Of a stretch of DNA of 64,000 bases, positions 35,016-45,895 are shown in pieces. This stretch comes from Anagrus nilaparvatae (Eukaryota; Arthropoda; Insecta; Hymenoptera; Mymaridae): the NCBI GenBank assembly GCA_022575985.1, contig JAKSXM010000263.1, positions 10,396,001 to 10,460,000 of the forward strand, read 5' to 3'. Both the position numbers and the translations under genes were made by a program. Numbering within the stretch: position 1 is the first letter of the stretch; every line of letters starts with the position of its first letter. The notes below the pieces were generated by a model, which saw only the letters and a list, made by a program, of their open reading frames with translations, was not told the DNA's origin and did no database searches.

Positions 35016-35243
35016 GATATTAAACACTTTATTGTTGTCATATTTCTGTACCGAGTTTCTTTACGTAACTATAATCATACTCTATTATGTTATTTATTTT
35101 TAAGTTTATATAAATATTTACATATTTATTTTTTATTATACATTTATTTATCAATTTTTTGTATAAGCAAAATAAAGAATTATTTATATTTATATTTTAC
35201 ATTTACTTATACCTATATAAATATATCTGAATTTCTTTTTCAG

Positions 35244-36946
35244 TTACAGCTCCTCTAAAGTCTTAGAAATATCTGGAAATGATACAAATGCCAATATAAA
35301 TGTAAATAATTCGATTTTTCCATATCCACCTCCTCCACCAAAAGACTCAACTAAAGAGGTTAAAAAACAAATAGTACCTGCGATGAATATTAAGACTGAA
35401 GATTTAAGTAACATTATATTAAAAAAAACTAAGATAGCAGAGGTTATAAAAACTTTTCCTAGCTTGCAAGAAAATATTTCCAAAGAAAGTATGTATTAAA
35501 ATATAAAAAGAAATATTTTGAAAATTGTACATAGTGGGCTATAAAAACTCAAAAATGAACGTGTTATACAAACATAAAAAAAAATTAAAAAAATTAAGTA
35601 TCTACTCTACCTATACTATAAATATATAATCGCCGCTGTAGGCAGGTTACCACGTGGTTATAACGTGATAACTATATGATTATCACGTGATAACTACGTG
35701 TTTATCACGTGATCACCACTTATAATAACGGTTGCTATAGAAACAGTAACCATGGTAACAGGTGTTATGGAACTGGTAACCATGGCTTCGGTTGCTATGG
35801 AAACGGTAATAACGGTTGCATGGAGACGGTAACCATGCTAACGGTTGTTATTGAAATTGTAACCATAGCAACGGTTGCTATGGAAACAGTAACCATGGAA
35901 ACGGTTGTTATGGAATTTATAACCATAGCAACGGTTATGGTTATCACGTGATAACCACGTGTATATCACGTGATTACTACGTGTTTATCACTTGATCAAC
36001 ACTTATAGTAACGGTTGCTATAGAAACAATAACTATGGTAACAGGTGTTATGGGAATGGTAACCATGGTAACGGTTGCTATGGAAACGGTGATAATGGTT
36101 GCTATGGAGACGGTAGCCATGCTAACGGTTGTTATAGAAATTGTAACCATAGCAACGGTTGCTATGGAAACAGTAACCATGGAAACGGTTGTTATGGAAT
36201 TTGTAGCCGTAGCAACGGTTGCTATGGGAATGATAACCATAGCAACGGTTGCTATGGAAACGGTAAACATGGTAACGGTTGTTATGGAAATAGTAACCAT
36301 AAAAACGATTGCTACTGAAACGGTCGCTATGGATTACTACTCGTAGTAACGGTTTCTTAGTTAAACAGTTCATACGTATGAATAACATTTCAGACGTATA
36401 AATATTTTTTATTTTTTTTTTAATTTTTTATTGTATTATATATATTTTCATTTCTAAAGAACATGGATTTTCTTATAAAAAATCAAAATTATTTAGTTCT
36501 AATGTTATTGAGTGTTTGCAAAAGATAAAAAGATGTATAGCTTTAGATGATGTCTGTGATAAATTTTATGTTATAATACAGGTATAGCACACACAAAAAA
36601 AAGGAACTATAAATATCATTAAGATTTTTTTTTTTTATATAAGTAATTAATTAAACTACTAAATTATTTCGAATTTAATTAAAGATAAAGGTAAATTTGG
36701 ATAGAAGTAGTGGTAAAAAACGTGAAATATTAATAACAGATGAAACAAAAACCAATGTAAATATTAAGAATATTTAACTTTTTTAAAGTTAATGTATAAC
36801 TTATAATGTTTTTTATTCAGGGTAAAATTGTATTTTGGGGTTTAACCGCAGAAAGTATAAAAATAGAAACTGAAGATCAAATATTAATAAAACAAGGTGT
36901 AATTAAAAATTATAATGGTGATCAATATATATCAATGACAGGTTGA
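35244..36946 (+). CDS. Four-exon gene with an RPA-like OB-fold
   Basis: Exons: 35244-35488, 36460-36581, 36685-36756 and 36821-36946. All junctions are GT-AG (donors GTATGT, GTATAG, GTAAAT) and the frame is kept across every junction, giving about 187 residues. Exon 1 has a PPPPP run and a basic C-terminus. Exons 2-4 read CDKFYVIIQIKVNL, GKKREILITDETKT, GKIVFWGLTAESI and KQGVIKNYNGDQYISMTG. The D-x-T/S...V-x-x-W-G...NGxxxSM pattern matches the beta-barrel of RPA70-type ssDNA-binding OB-folds. The reading ends in TGA at 36944; a GTTGAG at 36942 could instead be a donor to a lost exon. No start codon is assigned, and exon 1 follows a good acceptor (TTCTTTTTCAG), so upstream exons are missing or unrecognised. 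It may be a host gene fragment or cargo of a rolling-circle or large DNA element. Confidence 0.6.
35645..35720. repeat. CACGTG/TATCACGTGATA palindrome cluster 1
   Basis: Repeated ACGTGATAACTA and TATCACGTGAT phrases, including perfect palindromes with E-box cores (CACGTG), lead into the X-box-like minisatellite. A second cluster is at 35939-36000. Confidence 0.85.
35728..36335. repeat. 15-bp minisatellite of RFX X-box-like motifs in intron 1
   Basis: About 35 consecutive units alternate between GTTGCTATGGAAAC-type and GTAACCATGGTAAC-type sequence, spaced 15 bp apart. They form two blocks (35728-35940 and 36003-36335) separated by a CACGTG cluster. The block-plus-cluster is a higher-order unit of about 290 bp: CATGCTAACGGTTGTTAT and CCATGGAAACGGTTGTTATG recur in the same order. 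The unit fits the X-box pattern GTNNCYATRGNAAC bound by RFX proteins. Long open frames across it on both strands follow from the period being a multiple of three. Confidence 0.9.
35939..36000. repeat. CACGTG palindrome cluster 2
   Basis: GGTTATCACGTGATAACCACGTGTATATCACGTGATTAC and similar phrases in short order, separating the two X-box-like blocks. Confidence 0.85.
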
Positions 36947-37149
36947 GGTTCACGGTTCAGCTAATTATAAAATAAATTTTAAAAATTATAAAAATTTTGA
37001 ATTTTTTTTTTTTAAATTATAAAAATTTATTCAAAATTTAAAGTAAAAAACAATAAAATTAAAGATTTTTTTAATTAAAAGAATATAAATAATTTTTTTT
37101 ATTTTACAATTTAATTTTTAATGCGTTGCGCGACCCATAAATGCCTACT

Positions 37150-37177
37150 CCTCACGCGCGAAGCGAAGCGCGTGAGG
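37150..37177. repeat. GC-rich 10-bp hairpin
   Basis: CCTCACGCGC and GCGCGTGAGG form a perfect stem with an 8-nt loop, in otherwise very AT-rich DNA. It lies 200 bp after the OB-fold gene. Position and shape recall the 3' hairpin of rolling-circle elements, but the downstream bases (ATAGTCCTTG) do not give a clear CTRR end. Confidence 0.75.
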
Positions 37178-37200
37178 ATAGTCCTTGTATATATATATAT

Positions 37201-39405
37201 ATATGGGCACGTCCAGGGAAGAACGACCAGCCGAAAAATAAAAAATCAAAAAAAATTTTTTTTTGTGTCACTTTTTACCTGAGATTTGTGAAACCGCTCC
37301 TATTTTAGACTTCCTGATGCATTATTTTGATATACGGCTGCTCCAAAGTTGGATTTTTTCATTTTTTTGATTTCAGCTGCCCAGTTCAACCTAAAATAAC
37401 TCTGAACCATTTAACTTTTTATATATACATATGATTGGGAAAAAGTTTTATTTTTACCTGAACTACTAAAAAAAAAAAAAAAATTTTCCATTTTGACTTA
37501 TTCCACTTTTTTTTCTCCTCGACGGTAGCTTTCAAACATCCAGAAAATTTGTTTCGCCATGATTTTTTTCAACTTTTTTCTTCTCAAAATTCACTTCAAA
37601 GGGTCTAATTTACATCCTGAAAGTCCTGAGATGTGATAGGCAATGATCGGTCCACAATCTTAAAACTTGGTTCTTCCGTTTCCCTAAAAATCCATAAAAA
37701 TATTAAATATTAAAGCGTAAAATCATTAAAATACTAAATTTAACATTACCAAATGATTTCTTCTGTTAAATCTTCATTATCAGGACCACATAAACTTGTT
37801 GTAACATATCAATAGGATCATCTAACATATCTGATGCTAAAACACCCAAGATCAGCCTCGCGTCAGCATCCAAAAATAGAAAAAAACTGAAAAAAAAATG
37901 ATTCTGGTTAAAAATAACTACAAAAATAATTATAAACTATTAAAAAAGACTGAAAAATATTTAAATTAACTTACCAAATATGTTTATAAGCAAATTAGAA
38001 CTTTAGAACTCCATGCTGACAAAATCTGAAACCTGGAAAAAAAGTTAAACAAAGAGATTAATTCTTAAATTTTTAAAAAAAGTTTCATAAAAAAATTTTA
38101 TACTTATCTGATCTCTATTTTCCTGGTGCAACTTCATCTTCTTGATATAAATTAGTACCTGAAAAAAATAATTAACAATAATTAACAACAATATGTGTAC
38201 ATATTATACCAGTTTTTTATAAAATTGAAATTATAGCAGAAGACAAAATATTGCAATCAAAGTCGCCTACTCATGGGAATTAAAAGAAACCAAAAAGAAA
38301 CTACTTTATCATTTGTTGGTTTCATATTTTTTTTTATGTATTCCTGCATGAGGAGATTGCAATATTTTGTCTTCTGCTATAATTTCAATTTTATAAAAAA
38401 CTGGTATAATACACATATTGTTGTTAATTATTGTTAATTATTTTTTTCAGGTACTAATTTATATCAAGAAGATGAAGTTGCACCAGGAAAATAGAGATCA
38501 GATAAGTATAAAATTTTTTTATGAAACTTTTTTTAAAAATTTAAGAATTAATCTCTTTGTTTAACTTTTTTTCCAGGTTCCAGATTTTGTCAGCATGGAG
38601 TTCTAAAGTTCTAATTTGCTTATAAACATATTTGGTAAGTTAATTTAAATATTTTTCAGTCTTTTTTAATAGTTTATAATTATTTTTGTAGTTATTTTTA
38701 ACCAGAATCATTTTTTTTTCAGTTTTTTTCTATTTTTGGATGCTGACGCGAGGCTGATCTTGGGTGTTTTAGCATCAGAAATGTTAGATGATCCTATTGA
38801 TATGTTACAACAAGTTTATGTGGTCCTGATAGTGAAGATTTAACAGAAGAAATCATTTGGTAAGGTTAAATTTAGTATTTTAATGATTTTACGCTTTAAT
38901 ATTTAACATTTTTATGGATTTTTAGGGAAACGGAAGAACCAAGTTTTAAGATTGTGGACCGATCATTGCCTATCACATCTCAGGACTTTCAGGATGTAAA
39001 TTAGACCCTTTGAAGTGAATTTTGAGAAGAAAAAAGTTGAAAAAAATCATGGCGAAACAAATTTTCTGGATGTTTGAAAGCTACCGTCGAGGAGAAAAAA
39101 AAGTGGAATAAGTCAAAATGGAAAATTTTTTTTTTTTTTTAGTAGTTCAGGTAAAAATAAAACTTTTTCCCAATCATATGTATATATAAAAAGTTAAATG
39201 GTTCAGAGTTATTTTAGGTTGAACTGGGCAGCTGAAATCAAAAAAATGAAAAAATCCAACTTTGGAGCAGCCGTATATCAAAATAATGCATCAGGAAGTC
39301 TAAAATAGGAGCGGTTTCACAAATCTCAGGTAAAAAGTGACACAAAAAAAATTTTTTTTTTATTTTTTATTTTTCGGCTGGTCGTTCTTCCCTGGACGTG
39401 CCCAT
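37201..39405. mobile_element. 2.2 kb palindromic element, copy B (reversed relative to copy A)
   Basis: Same termini and arm sequence as 29247-31448, inserted next to (TA)n. The loop (about 38255-38360) is the reverse complement of the loop in copy A. A 4-bp difference between arms (ATGTGTACATATTATACC versus ATGTGTATTATACC) is also swapped, so the element as a whole is inverted. Both arms carry the same exon-like segments and the same one-base frame change. Between-copy differences are few, suggesting recent transposition. Confidence 0.92.
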
Positions 39406-39455
39406 ATATATTTATTTTTGTTTGTATTGACCTGTACTGGGCATCATTTTTACAA

Positions 39456-40041
39456 TAAATCATATTAAATTAAATTGCCCTATCTCAATATGTGAATGTT
39501 TTAAATTACATCTCTTTTTTTATTACATATCAAGTGACAACCCAAAATAATTTTTTTTTAAATTCATTTAAAAATTATTTGAAAAAACGAGGTTGTTAAT
39601 GTAGGTATAGAAGGTACCTGCAACGTTTTGTTCAGCACCAACACACGGATCTCCTCAGTGTGGCTGTGTGTTTTGGTGTCTGCCACAGACGCTGGTGTAT
39701 TACGTCTTTAATTTTTCTTATATAGAGAGCAAATGCCTATTTTATCACTTGTGAGATACTATAGTCATTTGTTTTTTATGTATGAAATATATGGAATGAC
39801 CGGTTGCGGGACTGAGGTCTATTTACTCACAGCCACACTGAGGGGATCCGTGTGTTGCTGCTGATCAAAACGCTGCAGGTACTTTCTGTACCTACATTAA
39901 CAACCGCGTATTTTTAAATAATTTTTAAATGAATAAAAAAAAAAATTATTTAATATTGCTGCTTGATATGTCTTAATAAAAAAAGAGATGTAATTTAAAA
40001 CATACCCATATCGACATAGGACAATTTAATTTAATATGATT
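39456..40041. mobile_element. Palindromic element of about 585 bp
   Basis: Arms of about 220 bp start AATCATATTAAATTAAATTG and end with the inverse. Shared internal blocks include GTTGTTAATGTAGGTA, AGGTACCTGCA, AACACACGGATC and CACAGCCACACTGAG. The loop is about 130 bp. It starts some 50 bp after the 37.2 kb palindrome. Confidence 0.85.
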
Positions 40042-40705
40042 CATATTAAATAAAAATATTTGATTTCTGAGCTATCAATTATTTGTTTTATTTTTTCAAT
40101 AAATTATCCACGTTTCGAAGACCTTCAGTCTTCATTAACAAGGCTAAAAATTTACAAGATTTTAAAATTTTATAAAATTTATTTACACAATTTCAAATTT
40201 AAAATTAACTTTACTTATTAAATATTTTTTAAGTAAAGAATATATAATATTCTTCACTGAGTAACGATCTTATGCTAATCTTTGAGTTTTCAAAACAATT
40301 TCTACAATTTCTAGATTTTTTTACGCGAAAGAACATAATATAAACAAAATTTGAAGATTGTAATTCTAATGCACATTTTTTAACGACTATTTTTTAATAT
40401 TTATTTATTATTTTTTTTTTTTATTTTATTTAACCATATAAAATACACATTTATAATGCATAAATCCCTAAGAGATAGCTAAGCTTATCTGTGCTAGGGT
40501 TCTGGATATAAATCTATATACAATTTAATTATATTGTAATTTAAATTTAGAGAGATAAAATTAAGTTATACAATTCAAAATTTAAGGATAAAAATTTCTA
40601 AAAATAATAACTTTAGTAATTTTAGTTAAGTTAGTAATCGTAAATAATTACATGTCAAATAAAAACTAAATAACAATTTAATCATATTCATTAGAGTTTA
40701 TATAT
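40042..40705. other. AT-rich spacer
   Basis: Contains ACCTTCAGTCTTCATTAACA, similar to a phrase near 59630, but no supported feature. Confidence 0.4.
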
Positions 40706-41970
40706 ATATGGGGCGTTCTTTGTCAGATCAGCCACCCCCCCTCTACAGTAAAATATTAAAGATAAAAAGATAAGAGTAGGCTCAAAATTTTCGTTGGAGA
40801 TTCTAGTTTTTAATGCCGTGTGGTGTTTTTTTCAAAATTGATCACTTGCGGGTGTTTTGGTCAGCGTTTTGGCCAGTGTCCAAAAAAAAAAAAATAAGAA
40901 TCTTCAATAAAATGTTTGTTTTATTTATTTTTTTTAATTTTAGGGTGGTATCTGGTCAATTGGCTAATAATAAAGATTTTTTTTGTCTTGTAAAAATTTC
41001 TAAAAACTTAACCCTGTTCAGCAAAAATGGGTCAAAAAAATTGTAAATATTGGAACTTTAATAATTTTTTAAAGACAAAAAGAGCATGCTAAGAAATATA
41101 TTTATGGGACAAAAAATGCTTGGAATTAACTTAATAATAAGTAAAAATTTTTTCAAAAAAATTTTTGGACATTTTCGGATTTCTGGATTTTTCCATTTTT
41201 GGCCAAAATTCGAAAATTTTCAAAAAGTTTTGAGAACATATATCCATATTATTTAGCTAATTCTAAGAACTTTTTGTTCTGTAATATATTTGTCTAAAAT
41301 TAACCCTTTTCGAGTGATAACAGCATAAAATATCATCATATGATTCGCTAATTACTCATTACTCGAAAAGAGTTAATTTTAGACAAATATATTACAGAAC
41401 AAAAAGTGCTTAGAATTAGCTAAATAATATGAATATATGTTTTCAAAACTTTTTGAAAATTTTCGAATTTTGGCCAAAAATGGGAAAATCCAGAAATCCG
41501 AAAATGTCCAAAAATTTTTTTGAAAAAATTTTCACGTATTATTAAGTTAATTCCAAGCATTTTTTGTCCCATAAATATACTTCTTAGCATGCTCTTTTTG
41601 TCTTTAAAAAATTATTAAAGTTCCAATATTTGCAATTTTTTTGACCCATTTTTGCTGAACAGGGTTAAGTTTTTAGAAATTTTTACAAGACAAAAAAAAT
41701 CTTTATTATTAGCCAATTGACCAGATACCACCCTAAAATTAAAAAAAAAATAAAACACAAACATTTTATTGAGGATTCTTATTTTTTTTTTTTGGACACT
41801 GGCCAAAACGCTGACCAAAACACCCACAAGTGATCAATTTTGAAAAAAACACCACACGGCATTAAAAACTAGAATCTTCAACAAAAATTTTAAGCCCACT
41901 CTTATCTTTTTATCTTTAATATTTTACTGTAGAGGGGGGGTGGCTGCGTTGACAAAGAACGCCCCATATA
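40706..41970. mobile_element. 1.26 kb palindromic element with ATATGGGGCG ends
   Basis: The left end ATATGGGGCGTTCTTTGTCA is mirrored at 41951-41970. The block CCACCCCCCTCTAC matches the corresponding block of the 31.6 kb element. The arms (about 600 bp) are near-identical throughout and meet near 41338. Open frames at 40813-41046 (+) and 41615-41827 (-) are mirror images of one sequence and share VVSGQLANNKDFFCLVKISK. They have no recognisable domain. Confidence 0.92.
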
Positions 41971-42539
41971 TTTTAATTATTTAAATATACTGTCAATTTT
42001 TATTATATTAAAAATAATTTTTTTTTTTTTTTTTTTATTTTATTTTTTTTTTTTCGTAGGATGAGGAGAATGCTTTTACGCATGCCATATACCGCGTACT
42101 ATATGGTTACGTGGGACTTAACCTCAAATTTATGGTTGCCCAGATACTCGGTATAACTGCACTCAAAATAATTTTCGTACACAGAGTCGGTAATTTTTGC
42201 TAGACAGAGTCGAAACATTTTTTTCATACTCTATGTTAACCTGCTTACATTGTGAAGCATGAGTAATGCCCACATAGTGACGTCTTCCAAATTTACAGCT
42301 TATAGTTAGCGCGCTTTCAAGTACACGCAACAGCTGTTATAGCTAGGCGTCGAAAAGACTTCAACGGCTCGTTGAAAGGTATAAGGTCGACGCTGTGAAT
42401 GTATAACAACGACTATACGCATGTATAGTTTATACGACGCGACGGTCGACGAAACTGTATATATTATATAGTGTGTTTCTCGCGCAAAAAAAACCATGAT
42501 GGTTTACCAGCTGGTTAACCACCTGGTTTCCCGATATAT
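41971..42539. other. Unassigned region, CpG-containing
   Basis: After a T-rich run (42015-42055), the stretch 42056-42490 is less AT-rich and carries many CG dinucleotides (GGTCGACGCTGTGAATG, ACGACGCGACGGTCGACG). It could be a regulatory or transcribed remnant. No coding frame was recognised. Confidence 0.35.
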
Positions 42540-43280
42540 TATAATATTTAATATTTTCCGATTTTCCAAGATCGTGGACCGAGAAACTTGAAAAAATGAA
42601 CTTATAACTTTACAAGGGGGGTTTTTAGAGCAAAAAAAATGAATGTTTGGTTGAAAATTTTGGATTTTTCAACCCTAAATATTTTCAGATTTTCCAAGAT
42701 AAGATGGAGTAGCAAGATAGATACTTGAAAAATGAAGTTTTAACTTTACAAGGGGGTTTTTTAGGGCAAGAAAAATGAATATTCGGTGGAAAATATCCAA
42801 TTTTTCAACCCTAAATATTTTTCGATTTTCCAAGATGGCAGACCGAGAAACTTGAAAAAATGAACTTTTAACTTTACAAGGGGGATTTTTAAGGAAAGAA
42901 TAATGAATATTCGGTGGAAAATAACCAATTTTTCAACCCTAAATATTTTCCGATTTTCCAAGTTGGCGGACCAAGAAACTTGAAAAAATGAACTTTTTAC
43001 TTGGCAAGGGGGTTTTTTAGGGCAAGAAAAATGAATATTCGGTTGAAAATAACCAATTTTTCAACCCTAAATATTATCCGATTTTCCAAGATGGCGGACC
43101 GAGAAACTTAAAAAAATGAACTTTTTACTTGACAAGGGGGTTTATTACATATAACTTTATAAATCGACTATAAGCTATCTACACGTTAGACGTTTTTTAA
43201 GGAAAGAAAAATGAATTTTTGGTTGAAAATTTTGGATTTTTCAACCCTAAATATTTTCCGATTTTCCAAGATGAAGTAAC
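42540..43280. repeat. Tandem array, unit about 128 bp, with CAAGATGGCGGACC motif
   Basis: TTTTTCAACCCTAAATATT begins units at about 42664, 42801, 42929, 43057 and 43237. Each also carries GATTTTCCAAGATGGCGGAC, GAGAAACTTGAAAAAATGAA and AAGGGGG. The last interval is lengthened by about 55 bp of inserted sequence (43146-43195). Confidence 0.92.
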
Positions 43281-43640
43281 ACGAGGGGTTTCGAGGGGTA
43301 TATATTACGCAACTGCGCAAGAGTTCCGAGCCAGCAGTGATGCGCTATGCCGTGAAATATATCAAGAGTTGGCAAAGAAAATACTATAAGATAAAACAAG
43401 ACAGAGCGAGTTTTCCTTTTCTATCTTATGGTAATTTGGTAGCCAACCTACGTTAAAATTTCACGGGAAAGCGCACCACTGCGCGCCAGTTCAGTAGCAG
43501 TTTTATAAAAACTGTAGTGCGCGAGTTCGTTAAAGTTTTAGACGGTTCTGCGGCAGTTCTTCAAGAGTTTAAAGCGGCCCGCGGAAAAGTGGGGGACGCG
43601 CCGTTTTTAAGGTTTATAAGGTATGCGCTGCTAGTTTCGG
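43281..43640. other. GC- and CpG-richer island of unknown function
   Basis: A 350-bp stretch with many CG dinucleotides (GCGCACCACTGCGCGCCAG, GCGGCCCGCGG, GGACGCGCCG) stands out against AT-rich flanks. It contains CCAGTTCAGTAGC, loosely like an insect initiator, and ends AAGGTATGCGCTG, which could be a splice donor. It might be a promoter and first non-coding exon, or an element end. Confidence 0.3.
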
Positions 43641-44440
43641 ACTTCTACTATTATTTATTAAATATTATTTATTAAATAATTAATTTTATATATTACATAA
43701 ATAATTTTATTTATTTAAATAATTAATTTATTTATCTTTACTAATTTTATTTGTTAAATATAGGAGCAAACGTAGATTTCTCGCGATATACTTATAGAAT
43801 TATAAGATTTTTATTTTCCAAAAACATTTCTAATTAATTAACAACTCGATTAACAATTAACTATTATTCAACAATTCATGTCATAAACTATAATTTGTAA
43901 ATTAATAGAAGAAAATTAAAATTTAATTCATACTTACAAAAAAATTAAAAAATAGGTTCTTTCGTTTTAAAATTCTTATTTTAACGAGGAAATTATTTTT
44001 TTAATTAGTAAGTATAATTAAATTAAATACTACAAGTTAATCGATAAATTAATACACCTGAGAGCTTAATTATTAGATTTTTTAAACCATTATGTTTTGA
44101 ATATCAAATCCTTAGGATCAAAAATTTGTGCACACGTGAAGCAAATTTTATAATCTAATTTTTTTTAGGCCTGTAAAATATTAATTATTTATCGTTGTTT
44201 TAGTCTCAAATAGACCTAAATAATTTGTAATAGTTGTTAATAATTTAAAAAAATAAAATAAATTTATCATATTCAATATTCTTTTTTTTAAAGTTTGGTT
44301 GTAATACATATAAATATGATATATAATTTATCAAATTTGTCTTTTTGATTAATAAAATACTGAAAAAAAATCCGTTTGCTCGCAACCGGAATACCTGTTG
44401 TGGAATACGGAATTTTTTTTTCTTTTAAATATTTGCAAAT
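43641..44440. other. AT-rich spacer
   Basis: No supported feature. Confidence 0.5.
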
Positions 44441-44444
44441 GTAT

Positions 44445-45895
44445 TAAAAAACGACACGTCAAGCCTTCCAGTAGCGTAATCTAAGGAAGTAGGCTATAAA
44501 AAAAACGACGCGCCAAGCCTTACAGTTGCGTAACCTAAGGAAGTAGGCTATAATAAAAAACGACACGTAAAGCCTTACAGTAGCGTAACCTAAGGAAGTA
44601 GGCTATAAAAAAAACGACACGTCAAGCCTTACAGGAGCGTAACCTAAGGAAGTAGGCTATAATAAAATAACAACACGTCAAACCTTACAGTAGCATAACC
44701 TAAGGAAGTAGGCTGCAATAAAAAACGACACGACAAGCCTTACAGTAGCGTAACCTAAGGAAGTAGGCTAAAATTAAATAACAACATGTCAAGCCTTACA
44801 GTAGCGTAATATAAGGAAGTAGGTTATGATAAAAAATGACACGTCAAGTCTTACAGTAGCGTAACCTAAAGAAGTAGGCTACAATAAAAAACGACACGTC
44901 CAGTCTTACAGTAGCGTAACCTAAGGAAGTAGGCTACAATAAAAAACGACACGTCAAGCCTTACAGTAGCGTAACCTAAGGAAGTAGGTTATGATAAAAT
45001 AACAACACGTCAAACCTTACAGTAGCATAACCTAAGGAAGTAGGCTGCAATAAAAAACGACACGTCAAGCCTTACAGTAGCGTAACCTAAGGAAGTAGGT
45101 TATGATAAAAAATGACACGTCAAGTCTTACAGTAGCGTAACCTAAAGAAGTAGGCTACAATAAAAAACGACACGTCCAGTCTTACAGTAGCGTAACCTAA
45201 GGAAGTAGGCTACAATAAAAAACGACACGTTAAGCCTTACAGTAGCGTAACCTAAGGAAGTAGGCTATAATAAAATAACAACACGTCAAACCTTCAGTAG
45301 CGTAACCTAAGGAAGTAGGCTATAAAAAAAACGACACGTCAAGCCTCACAGTAGCGTAAACTAAGGAAGTAGGCTATAATAAAAAACGACACGTCAAGCC
45401 TTAAAGTAACATAACCTAAGGAAGTAGGCTATAATAAAAAACGACATGTCAAGCCTTACAGTAATTTAACCTAAGGAAATAGGTTATGATAAAAAATGAC
45501 ACGTCAAGACTTACGTCAACAAAACGTAAAATTAGGAGACAAAACTTTTCAAATAATTAAGTATCAGGTCAGTTTTTTTCAAGTAAATTTTTTTTTTTTT
45601 GGTGACAAAAACTTTAATAAAAAATTTTTTAGCGTATCCTAAGGTAGTAGGCTATAAAAAAAACGACACGTCAAGCCTTACAGTAACGTAACCTAAGGAA
45701 GTAGGCTACAATAAAAAACGACACGTCAAGCCTTACAGTAGCGTAACCTAAGGAAGTAGGCTATAATAAAAAACGACACGTCAAGCCTTACAGTAGCGTA
45801 ACCTAAAGAAGTAGGCTACAATAAAAAACGACACGTCAAGCCTTACAGTAACATAACCTAAGGGAGTAGGTTATGATAAAAAATGACACGTCAAG
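44445..45895. repeat. Satellite array, unit about 58-61 bp
   Basis: About 23 units of the form ACGACACGTCAAGCCTTACA then GTAGCGTAACCTAAGGAAGT then AGGCTATAATAAAAA. The array is interrupted at about 45505-45635 by a 130-bp unrelated segment. A run of three to four units is repeated as a block about 280 bp apart (44838-44990 and 45118-45270, both with the variants CAAGTCTTACAG and CCTAAAGAAG), showing higher-order duplication. Confidence 0.95.
45505..45635. repeat. Non-satellite segment repeated at the array edge (also 45895-46018)
   Basis: ACAAAACTTTTCAAATAATT, AAGTATCAGGTCAGTTTTTT and GGTGACAAAAACTTTAATAA occur in the same order here and at 45895-46018. The segment therefore seems to be part of a larger amplified block that includes several satellite units. 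Confidence 0.85.

Noticed and set aside
35709..36388. Five overlapping open frames rich in Asn-Gly-Cys-Tyr or Val-Thr-Met repeats on both strands
   Set aside because: They arise because the 15-bp minisatellite period is a multiple of three; the same region is an intron of the OB-fold gene.
40813..41827. Mirrored open frames in the 40.7 kb palindrome as a gene pair
   Set aside because: Their similarity follows from the palindrome itself. The sequence is low-complexity, Phe/Lys-rich, with no recognised domain.
44445..45895. Regular repeats that could suggest a CRISPR array
   Set aside because: Units are contiguous 58-61 bp copies with no unique spacers, in eukaryotic DNA with introns and LINEs.
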